A DNA stretch of 64,000 nucleotides from an uncultured Christensenellaceae bacterium. Lineage in GTDB: Bacteria; Bacillota; Clostridia; Christensenellales; UBA3700. The stretch lies in the NCBI GenBank assembly GCA_910587685.1, contig CAJUMY010000006.1, positions 1-64,000 on the forward strand. The letters are read 5' to 3'. This document shows positions 18,001 to 24,299 of the stretch, in pieces (within the stretch, counting starts at the first letter, position 1; every line of letters starts with the position of its first letter). Under the pieces are notes generated by a model. The model did not search any database, was not told the origin of the DNA, and was given only the letters and a program-made list of their open reading frames with translations. The position numbers and the translations under genes are program-made.

Positions 18001-19406
18001 TTTTCAACGCCTTTGGTAACGTCTGTAGTCGACGAGGTCGGGCTCTTGTATACGGAGAGCATCATACCGTCCGCGCCGTTGATGATGGTATGCATCGTAG
18101 ACGCCGTATTCATCTCGTATATATACGCTATATCCGTAAGTTCTATAGTTATCGGCTGTTCTATAATGGAGAGAAGATATTCGTAGACTTCTTCGTTCCT
18201 CGTATAAACGCCTTCGTTTTCAGAGTACAGCAATTCCTTGAAAGCGGATTCCACAACTGGCTTCATGCTCTCGTCGATACCGCTCATACCTGCAAGTATC
18301 GCGTTCATTTCCGCTTCGCTAAGCTCGGGCTTCATAAAGTTGTTGATTAGCGATACTATCATATCGTACGCGCTCGCATCGCTGCCTACAGAACCTTCTT
18401 CGTTAGTCGAAAAATCGAATTCTTTGAGATTCAGCGAAAATGCCGGCAAATGTTTGAAACTCTCGAAGTCCTTTACCTTATCTCCTATTTTTATATAGAA
18501 ATCGGTGCCGTTGACCATAGTAGTACCGGCGGGCATCTCGAAGTTGTGCGCGGTAAGAAGCGCGCTTATTATATCCGGCGTGAGCATTGACGAGAACGCC
18601 GACGTAAACATCTCTTTGTAATCTCCGAGCATTCCGCCAAGACCGCCGCCCAAAACAGCGTCCAACATCGTTGTGACCGTACTCGGATCGGTCTTTATCA
18701 TCTCGATCAAAAGACTGAGTTTGAAGTTACCTATACTGGTATTCTCTACGTATTTCTTGAACGATTCGGGCATAGTCGAATGGTTAAAGAAATAAGAAAG
18801 ATGGTTTACCAAAAGATTCGAGGGCTTATCGAGCATCTTTTCGGCGTTGACCTGCATGAATACGTTATTCTCGATAGCGCCCGTCTTCGACACGCTGGAT
18901 ACTCCGCCGACGCTCTTTATCTTGTCGGCTATCTTATCGAGTTCATCCGACGATTGCTCTATCGACTGACCCTTTTTAGATATAGCGACCGTCATTATCG
19001 GCATCATATTGGCGTCTACCTGCATTACCATAGGCTCCATGGCAAGCTGAGGGAAACTGCCTTTAGATGAGCTGATACTCGAGCTCACGTCCTGCGTTAT
19101 CTTGACCATATCGGCTTCGGACGTCATCTCCATTATAATTACGGATACGTTTTCGGTAGATATCGACGTAACTTTCTTGACGTTGTTTATCTGCGAAATA
19201 CTCTCCTCGAGCGGAGTCGTAACGCCGCTCTCCACTTCCTCTGCGGACGCCCCCGGAACCATCGTCGCAACGAGCATATAAGGAAGATCCATCTGAGGGA
19301 ACAGATCCAGCGGCGTATTCACGACCGCTATTCCGCCGATAATAGCGATGATCACTATCATAACTATCACAGTGAACGGCTTTTTAATACTTGTTTTGGT
19401 AATCAT
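15018..19406 (-). CDS. RND-family efflux transporter with large extracellular insertions
   Basis: A 1462-residue proton-driven exporter of the HAE1/AcrB type, much longer than the usual about 1030. TM1 is at about 10-30. TM2-6 include LSVGMLVDNSIVVIENIYRK, TM7 is WISIVLVLVLFATSILCVF, and TM8-12 include LVGVVVNNGIVYVDYVN. The TM4 proton-relay pair reads Asp-Asn rather than Asp-Asp. Both porter loops are enlarged: one insertion lies between about residues 200 and 450, the other between about 960 and 1130. The last about 115 residues form an acidic cytoplasmic tail. No membrane-fusion or outer-membrane partner is encoded nearby, as expected in a one-membrane cell. Substrate unknown; it may export lipids, peptides or drugs. 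Confidence 0.9.
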   Translation of the reverse strand: MITKTSIKKPFTVIVMIVIIAIIGGIAVVNTPLDLFPQMDLPYMLVATMVPGASAEEVESGVTTPLEESISQINNVKKVTSISTENVSVIIMEMTSEADMVKITQDVSSSISSSKGSFPQLAMEPMVMQVDANMMPIMTVAISKKGQSIEQSSDELDKIADKIKSVGGVSSVSKTGAIENNVFMQVNAEKMLDKPSNLLVNHLSYFFNHSTMPESFKKYVENTSIGNFKLSLLIEMIKTDPSTVTTMLDAVLGGGLGGMLGDYKEMFTSAFSSMLTPDIISALLTAHNFEMPAGTTMVNGTDFYIKIGDKVKDFESFKHLPAFSLNLKEFDFSTNEEGSVGSDASAYDMIVSLINNFMKPELSEAEMNAILAGMSGIDESMKPVVESAFKELLYSENEGVYTRNEEVYEYLLSIIEQPITIELTDIAYIYEMNTASTMHTIINGADGMMLSVYKSPTSSTTDVTKGVEKLLKEMGEEDAEFNYIILNNQGDLIEYMIMSIVQNLLLGALFAILVLLLFLRDWKPTLTVGMSIIISLVTAFALMYLCGVTLNLVSMGGLALSVGMLVDNSIVVIENIYRKRNEGVSPIKAAYEGTKQVAGAILSSTITTVIVFLPIIFIEGIARDIFMDLALTIGFSLFASLIVAISFVPMISSRMLKSDKVKKESKILVKMKKAYSKSLNFMLNRKWISIVLVLVLFATSILCVFFMDVEFMPTTTTEGITVTASIDKTKAEGYSYDEILNDVITTMDEEFRKKEYVGDMGIELSSGIGMGGFSFGGGAINAYVTLKEKAKIKSDKAKDELEDIVDNIAKNYPEGAVVVGSGNVSSQVDIEGMVGSYMDSSQYGINIYGSDINSMRETALKLEEKLKEIAPDSIKVNNGLINQSNEFKLVVDKFKASKYNLTTAQIYLAYYQATMPKSANASVNFVNGSGSNSVYIYASDYSMTRWYRAKDSEGNWHRMYFDMNDATYTATRFRLDDPTEGEFVKLDRNKGEFTLEENSETVFTVDKVNNSPVMPVYYDNSKINDVDMLTFMLSVPKMGEMPDGDMSDMMPMAEESNEKKVIPMFELLKAESFETDGAGNIKYRNVSEYPLSDAMKEYYDVDENGYWIYKETGNMVPAAVKVVTGYNTISHEEGRRVIQMSVKCSDMSGKKLEKAIKAVLAEYEENNATEGVDIEYIGTSEIISDTLSSLVLMLVLAVVFIYLVMVAQFQSLKSPFIIMFTIPLALTGSILMLAMTGYPISVFALLGIILLVGVVVNNGIVYVDYVNKLMASGMSKREALLRTAEDRIRPILMTALTTICAMLISVFDMSSGAAAIKPMAITVVGGLTYATLLTLYFVPIMYDIMNRKDKKEVIKFEDDKEDDIESEMRLKKIKEIKETLEESRTLALMDESYIEENVPKSTPIEDMLDKIDEGEEIQDVEEESVSSEEITASSELQSDASDVKEETDSATDETANDGESNR

Positions 19407-19507
19407 ACTGCACTCTCCATATTATATCCGAAACTATATGTAAAAATTAAATTCCTATTTGAAAATCCTGTTCGCATAATATCAGCGAATTTCTATTCGT
19501 CATTTCT

Positions 19508-19536
19508 ATATTAATAAGAAAATCCACCGTTGTCAA
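19508..19536 (-). promoter_or_regulatory. Promoter of the RND transporter gene
   Basis: TTGACA (19536-19531), a 17-base spacer and TAATAT (19513-19508), giving a leader of about 95 bases. Confidence 0.65.
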
Positions 19537-19997
19537 CAGTCGAAACGCCGCATTTTTATTATTTTACATACAATTTACCAAGCGAAAATCTCCGCATTAG
19601 AGAAATGTAAAAATCTTGTAAAATACGCTCGAAAAGACACACTTTTTTGTTAATTTTATAACGTTCTTTATGCCGATTTATCCGCAGATCATAACTGCGT
19701 TCCTTTAACTTGATAAAGATACGCGTAGCTTTCGCGCTGTTGCGTATATAGAATACCGCCGTCTTCAATTCTCCTCTTTCCGACGTCGTTACAGGATAAT
19801 AACGACGTATAACATACGTATATTTTTATTTTTCTTATATTATATCTTAATATACCGCTCTTATTTGCTCCCGCCGTCATATCCGCATACAAAACAACGT
19901 CAAGCGGCTCTATTATATATGAGTATATTAGGATAGTTTATTCTTGTTTTTATTATTATTAGATTTTTATACGAATTAAGTCTTTTCGAAAAAAGAA
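19537..19997. other. Intergenic region between divergent genes
   Basis: No gene with a credible ribosome site is seen. Two short minus-strand frames here (19559-19768, 19689-19892) overlap each other, lack family features and are judged spurious. Confidence 0.4.
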
Positions 19998-20026
19998 TTG
20001 ACTTCTTTTTGCAGATAAATTAAAAT
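19998..20026 (+). promoter_or_regulatory. Promoter of ilvN
   Basis: TTGACT (19998-20003), a 17-base spacer and TAAAAT (20021-20026), about 35 bases before the start. Confidence 0.65.
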
Positions 20027-20061
20027 ATTAGCGTAAACGTAGAAAACGATAAGGAGCGAAT

Positions 20062-20577
20062 ATGAAAGATAATATACATTTCCTTACCGCGCTAGTCAAC
20101 AACTGCTCCGGAGTTTTGACGAGAATATCGGGACTTTTCGCAAGACGCGGATACAATATCGAAAGTCTCACAGTATGCGGCACGGAAAATAAAGACGTAT
20201 CCAGAATGACAATCGTCGTAAGCGGCGACGAAAAAATAATCGAACAGATAATACGTCAGCTCGAAAAACAGATAGAGGTCATAAAAGTCGAAGAGGTAAC
20301 TACCGAAGAGAGCGTGATACGAGAGTTGCTCCTTGTTAAAATAAGCGTCGAATCGGCTCAACGAACGGAAGTTATGAGCGTATGTAACATTTTCAAAGCT
20401 CATATAGTCGACATCGATCACGAATCACTCGTTTTGGAGTTGACGGGGAAACCGCAGAAAATAGACGCTTTTCTCAGCGTAATATCCAACGCCTATAACG
20501 TTATAGAGCTCGCGCGTTCAGGCGCGTCGGCGCTCATGAGAGGAGACAAAGGAATATATGAAGATAAGACTTGTTAA
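20062..20577 (+). CDS. ilvN: Acetolactate synthase small (regulatory) subunit
   Basis: A 171-residue regulatory subunit of acetohydroxyacid synthase in branched-chain amino-acid synthesis. The N-terminal ACT domain (about 4-77) contains NNCSGVLTRISGLFARRGYNIESL, which binds valine for feedback control. The C-terminal domain carries the ELTGKPQKIDAFL segment. AAGGAG precedes the ATG. The catalytic subunit IlvB is not next to it; instead the gene overlaps the start of a degenerate isopropylmalate-dehydrogenase-like gene by 20 bp. Being away from ilvB suggests control in trans. Confidence 0.93.
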   Translation: MKDNIHFLTALVNNCSGVLTRISGLFARRGYNIESLTVCGTENKDVSRMTIVVSGDEKIIEQIIRQLEKQIEVIKVEEVTTEESVIRELLLVKISVESAQRTEVMSVCNIFKAHIVDIDHESLVLELTGKPQKIDAFLSVISNAYNVIELARSGASALMRGDKGIYEDKTC

Positions 20578-21292
20578 CGTACCCGTCGCCGACTCTATAA
20601 GAGAAGCGGTAAAGGAAATATCGGAAAAACTAGGCAAAGAAATAATTTTTGAAGATTCCATTGAGATCGGCAGAGAGAGCATAGTAAACGTAAATCTTAT
20701 AGGCGAAGCGTTGAAAATAGCTAAAGTTCACTCGGAAGTATCCGTTACGAAAGACAACGGTTATTTCGTAAGGGATATAGCCGGCGGAGTAGTCAACAGC
20801 GAACACAATATAATCGCAGACAACGGCATGAGGATCGCAAGAGACCTCATCAAATACAGCGAACAGGACATCGAACGCATCGTAAGAGGCGCTATCGAAA
20901 GATCTAACGCAAAGAAGATATTGTTGGTCGTAAAATCCAATATTCTCATCACCGCAAAGGTATTCAAAAGAATATGCGGCGAAGTTGCGGTCGACTACGG
21001 CGCGCAGGTGGATTTCGCAGAGGTCGAGGACTTCATCCTCTTCTACAACGAATATCTCAAAAAATACTCGTTGATAATAGCGGACAGTTTTATCGGCGAC
21101 ATCCTAAACGGTATACTTTTAAGACTCGGCGAAATAAAGTCTTGCTACTATATCGGAGAGAGCGAAGCATTCTATACCTCTGATTCGTCAACGCAGTCGA
21201 CAGCCGTTGCAATTTATGAGCTTCTTAAGGAATCGGATAGCGAACTTGCAGAAGAATTCAAGCCCTATCTCGATAAATTTTGCCTGAAATAG
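20558..21292 (+). CDS. Degenerate isocitrate/isopropylmalate dehydrogenase-like protein
   Basis: A 244-residue protein that shares the outline of the LeuB/Icd fold but is about 100 residues short. The stretch RIARDLIKYSEQDIERIVRGAIERS is followed by KKILLVVKSNILITAKVFKRICGEVA, echoing the family's lysine region (DKANVL). KYSLIIADSFIGDILNGI echoes the metal-site segment (NMFGDILSD). The glycine-rich start (GDGIGPEV) is replaced by NVPVADSI, the substrate-binding arginine block is missing, and the C-terminal cofactor region is gone. It is therefore probably not an active dehydrogenase, yet the frame is intact and its start lies inside ilvN, implying translational coupling. A regulatory or structural role is possible. 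Confidence 0.65.
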   Translation: MKIRLVNVPVADSIREAVKEISEKLGKEIIFEDSIEIGRESIVNVNLIGEALKIAKVHSEVSVTKDNGYFVRDIAGGVVNSEHNIIADNGMRIARDLIKYSEQDIERIVRGAIERSNAKKILLVVKSNILITAKVFKRICGEVAVDYGAQVDFAEVEDFILFYNEYLKKYSLIIADSFIGDILNGILLRLGEIKSCYYIGESEAFYTSDSSTQSTAVAIYELLKESDSELAEEFKPYLDKFCLK

Positions 21293-21314
21293 CAGTATAT
21301 AAACGTATTAGTTA

Positions 21315-21343
21315 TTGACAGTCGGGCAAACTTAAGTTAAAAT
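21315..21343 (+). promoter_or_regulatory. Promoter of acpP
   Basis: TTGACA (21315-21320), a 17-base spacer and TAAAAT (21338-21343). A leader of about 80 bases precedes the gene. Confidence 0.65.
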
Positions 21344-21432
21344 ATTATAAGAAGTTATCAAGATAGTATTTTTTAGGTAATATCTACCGCAAGCGGCATA
21401 TTTCATATTGACAAAGTAAGGAGGCAATAATT

Positions 21433-21666
21433 ATGATACTCGATAAGATAAAAGAAATCATCAAAAACATTTTGGACGTAGATCCCGACAGCGTTACGCT
21501 CGATTCCAGCTTCACAAACGACTTCGAAGCCGATTCTCTCGACAAGATCGAGATAGTAATGGCTATAGAAGAAGAGTTCGGCATAACCGTCGAAGACGAC
21601 GTTATAAAGTCCATAAATACAGTGGGCGACGCGGTCGACTACATCGAAAAAGTCGTCGGCAAATAA
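21433..21666 (+). CDS. acpP: Acyl carrier protein
   Basis: A 77-residue acidic four-helix protein that carries growing acyl chains on a phosphopantetheine arm. The attachment serine is Ser35 in FEADSLDKIEIVMAIEEEF, the canonical DSL motif. AAGGAGG stands 8 bases before the ATG. It has its own promoter and terminator and is not inside a fatty-acid synthesis cluster. The next gene, convergent on the minus strand, encodes a phosphopantetheinyl transferase that could load it. Confidence 0.94.
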   Translation: MILDKIKEIIKNILDVDPDSVTLDSSFTNDFEADSLDKIEIVMAIEEEFGITVEDDVIKSINTVGDAVDYIEKVVGK

Positions 21667-21700
21667 TTTATTGTTTAGAACGAAATATGATAACGAAAAA

Positions 21701-21729
21701 AGACGGCGATATATTCGCCGACTTTTTTA
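21701..21729 (+). terminator. Terminator of acpP
   Basis: Stem AGACGGCGA / TCGCCGACT with one mismatch, followed by a run of T (to 21729). Confidence 0.7.
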
Positions 21730-21867
21730 TATATAATATTTTTATTAATTCCAAAATAGATAATAGCGTCGGCTCATTACGCGCAGCAGACACAAAACAG
21801 TGATCAAATATCGGTGATCTTATAACCGTCGAAAATATAAAGCTATTACCTCGTATAAAACGATTTT

Positions 21868-22353
21868 TCAATCGGCGTACAAGAACGCTGTCTCTTTATC
21901 TTCGCAACAAACCGTAAGCGTAACGCCGTCGTATAGCTCATACTCCGTAAAACAGTCGATATCCATTACGCTCTTATCGTAAAAGCCTGCGCGAATCATT
22001 TTTCCATACGCTTCTCTTTTTCGCCATATCTCCAGAAACCTGTCTTTATTATCGCCGATATATTCCGCCTCGTCTCGCGAAAAAAATCTTTTCGCTATGC
22101 CGATATTTACGTCTCTTCTAACGTTCTCGGCGTCTATTCCTATAGGAAAATCGCCGATAGCGATATATTCCGCTACGCCTCCGTCTATATCGGTATGAGT
22201 TATAGATATATATTTCCCGTCCGTAAGATAAGGTATATTGCAGCTATAGTATAATGAAACGTCCGTCTTGAACAGCCTATTATAGCGACTGATAACGGTA
22301 TCTCTCCATAATTTGCCTCTCTTTTCTCCTATTCTTGAAAATACAGTCGTCAT
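21868..22353 (-). CDS. Sfp-type 4'-phosphopantetheinyl transferase
   Basis: A 161-residue enzyme that moves phosphopantetheine from CoA to a carrier-protein serine. Motifs in order: SITHTDIDGG with His53, PIGIDAENV with metal ligands Asp74 and Glu76, and WRKREAYGKM with Glu114 and Lys118. It is shorter than Bacillus Sfp (about 220), mostly at the N-terminus. It starts 5 bp after the malQ stop, so the two are one transcript; the link to glucan metabolism is unclear. It is convergent with acpP, its possible substrate. Confidence 0.88.
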   Translation of the reverse strand: MTTVFSRIGEKRGKLWRDTVISRYNRLFKTDVSLYYSCNIPYLTDGKYISITHTDIDGGVAEYIAIGDFPIGIDAENVRRDVNIGIAKRFFSRDEAEYIGDNKDRFLEIWRKREAYGKMIRAGFYDKSVMDIDCFTEYELYDGVTLTVCCEDKETAFLYAD

Positions 22354-22358
22354 TGTCG

Positions 22359-23867
22359 TTATTTTCTGTTACGCCCGTAAAGATTATTCATTTCGAGATA
22401 GTATCTCATATCTACCTCTCTCATACAGTCCTCCGTAGTTCTGAAACGCCAGTTTTCTTCGGCGACCCCGGGTATATTCATTCTCGTATCGCTGCCGTAA
22501 CCGCAAAGATCCTGATACGGCGCTATCGCGAGTACGGCGCTCGACTCTATAAGTTTGCGAATAACGGCGTGAACGCTTTTAGAACGATACCCGCCCTCCG
22601 ACCAGTCGCGGGGGTCGAGTCCTACGTATCTCATAGTATAGCTTCTTATATCTTCATTAAGCTCGTACAGCCAGCCGAACGTCGTATTATTGTCGTGCGT
22701 CGCGGTGTACGCTATGGAATTTATAGGGAAATTATGCGGAAGGTGTATACTGTCGCCGTCGGAGAATCCGAACTGCATTACCCGCATACCCGGGAACCCC
22801 GTGTAAGCGAGCAATTCCCTTACGCCGTCGTCTATTATGCCAAGGTCTTCCGCGATTATTTTAGCGTCTTTGAACTTCTCCTTGACGATATCGAAAAGCT
22901 CTCTTCCGATACCCTCTTTCCACTCGCCCTCTTTTGCGGTCTTGCTTCCTCTCGGCACGCTCCAATATCTGTCGAACGCCCTGAAGTGGTCAATACGCAG
23001 CGCGTCGTACAGGTCGAACATTCTGTCGAATCTTTCTATCCACCAAGCGTATCCGCTGCTCTTCATATATTCGTTATCATATAAAGGATTGCCCCAAAGC
23101 TGTCCGTCCTCCGAGAAATAATCCGGCGGCACTCCGGCGACGCCGCTAGGCATCGAATCTTCGTCTAGCAAGAACATCTTTTGATTCGCCCACACGTCCG
23201 CCGAGTCGTGACTGACGTATATGGGCATATCTCCGATAATGCTCGTTCCCTTTTTATTCAGCTTCTCTTTGAGCGTCTTCCACTGCGCCTCGAATATGTA
23301 CTGTTCGAACAGATAATACTCATATGTATCGGCATTTTCGCCTATGACTTCGGCAACGGCTTCTCTGTCGCGATTTTTCAGACTGCTGTCCCATTCCCAC
23401 CAAGGCTTGCCGCCGTTTATTTCCTTCACCGTCATATATTCGGCGTATTCGCCGAGCCAACGGTTATCTCTTGCAAACTTTTCTATCTCCTGTACGTACT
23501 TGATGCGTCCGATTTCAAACGCTTTTTTCATTATACCTCTACGAACGCCGTATTCGCGGGCGTAGTCGACGGTATATTTACTGCCGCTATACGCGGTATT
23601 ATCGGCGTCTTCTTTCGAAACTAGCCCTCTCGCCGCAAGATCGTCTGCGTCTATATACAGATAATTGCCCGCAAACGCGCTAACGCTCGAATACGGGGAA
23701 TTGCCAAGACCTATCGCCGTTATCGGCAATACCTGCCAATAGTGAAATCCGCCGCTCAGTATAAAGTCCGCGAATTCCTCAGCCTCTTTCGAAAACACTC
23801 CTATTCCGTATTTACCGGGAAGCGAAGAAATATTCATAAGAACGCCGCTCGAACGATTAAAATTCAT
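22359..23867 (-). CDS. malQ: 4-alpha-glucanotransferase (amylomaltase)
   Basis: A 502-residue GH77 enzyme that transfers maltosyl units between alpha-1,4-glucans. Signatures are RSSGVLMNISSLPGKYGIG at the start, WQVLPITAIGLGNSPYSSVSAFAGN, DALRIDHFRAF with the catalytic Asp nucleophile, IIAEDLGIID with the acid/base Glu, and ATHDNNTTFGW with the third Asp. The ATG at 23867 is chosen because AGGAG stands 7 bases before it; an in-frame TTG two codons earlier is less likely. It is transcribed with the phosphopantetheinyl transferase. Likely cytoplasmic use of glycogen or imported maltodextrin. Confidence 0.95.
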   Translation of the reverse strand: MNFNRSSGVLMNISSLPGKYGIGVFSKEAEEFADFILSGGFHYWQVLPITAIGLGNSPYSSVSAFAGNYLYIDADDLAARGLVSKEDADNTAYSGSKYTVDYAREYGVRRGIMKKAFEIGRIKYVQEIEKFARDNRWLGEYAEYMTVKEINGGKPWWEWDSSLKNRDREAVAEVIGENADTYEYYLFEQYIFEAQWKTLKEKLNKKGTSIIGDMPIYVSHDSADVWANQKMFLLDEDSMPSGVAGVPPDYFSEDGQLWGNPLYDNEYMKSSGYAWWIERFDRMFDLYDALRIDHFRAFDRYWSVPRGSKTAKEGEWKEGIGRELFDIVKEKFKDAKIIAEDLGIIDDGVRELLAYTGFPGMRVMQFGFSDGDSIHLPHNFPINSIAYTATHDNNTTFGWLYELNEDIRSYTMRYVGLDPRDWSEGGYRSKSVHAVIRKLIESSAVLAIAPYQDLCGYGSDTRMNIPGVAEENWRFRTTEDCMREVDMRYYLEMNNLYGRNRK

Positions 23868-23900
23868 AATCAACTCCTGAATCTATTTAATATATTTTCA

Positions 23901-23929
23901 ATTATACAATACTTTTTGCTCATTTTCAA
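23901..23929 (-). promoter_or_regulatory. Promoter of malQ
   Basis: TTGAAA (23929-23924), a 17-base spacer and a consensus TATAAT (23906-23901). Confidence 0.7.
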
Positions 23930-24177
23930 TAGCGAATCGAACTTTTTTTACGTGTTAAATACGCATTTAGTTCAACCGTGAATACCACTTAGAAAAAGCT
24001 ATAACTCATCCAAAACGTCAATATGCGGATCATATCAAATAATTTTTACGTTATGCGTTCATACGGCGAGTTCTTAACTGCGTTCGCTTGACCCTTTTTC
24101 GTTTTATCAAAGATCCGCCGCTTAAAATAACGCCAATATATTATAACAGGTAAATATTATATATTTTTTCCGCCTCA
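23930..24177. other. Intergenic region between malQ and the fucosidase gene
   Basis: No gene or clear hairpin seen. Confidence 0.35.
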
Positions 24178-24206
24178 TTGAGTGGAAATTTTTCATACTA
24201 TATGAT
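24178..24206 (+). promoter_or_regulatory. Promoter of the GH95 gene
   Basis: TTGAGT (24178-24183), a 17-base spacer and TATGAT (24201-24206). The expected start of transcription, near 24213, lies inside the first palindromic operator-like site. Confidence 0.65.
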
Positions 24207-24210
24207 ACAA

Positions 24211-24222
24211 TTAACCGGTAAG
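24211..24222. promoter_or_regulatory. Operator-like palindrome O1
   Basis: TTAACCGGTAAG, nearly symmetric around ACCGGT, covers the predicted +1. The 11-base core recurs exactly at 24272-24282, 60 bp away, which is about six helical turns and fits a repressor that binds two sites and loops the DNA (LacI- or GntR-like). Confidence 0.55.
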
Positions 24223-24271
24223 GATCATTCCGTCGAAATTTGTCATTATTGCTCGCAATGAGCATAAAATA

Positions 24272-24282
24272 TAACCGGTAAG
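24272..24282. promoter_or_regulatory. Operator-like palindrome O2
   Basis: Second exact copy of TAACCGGTAAG, 18 bp before the GH95 start codon. Confidence 0.55.
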
Positions 24283-24299
24283 CAAAAAAGGGATCAAAT

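Noticed and set aside
19559..19892. Two overlapping minus-strand frames between the RND gene and ilvN
   Set aside because: No ribosome sites, no domain features and mutual overlap; treated as non-coding.
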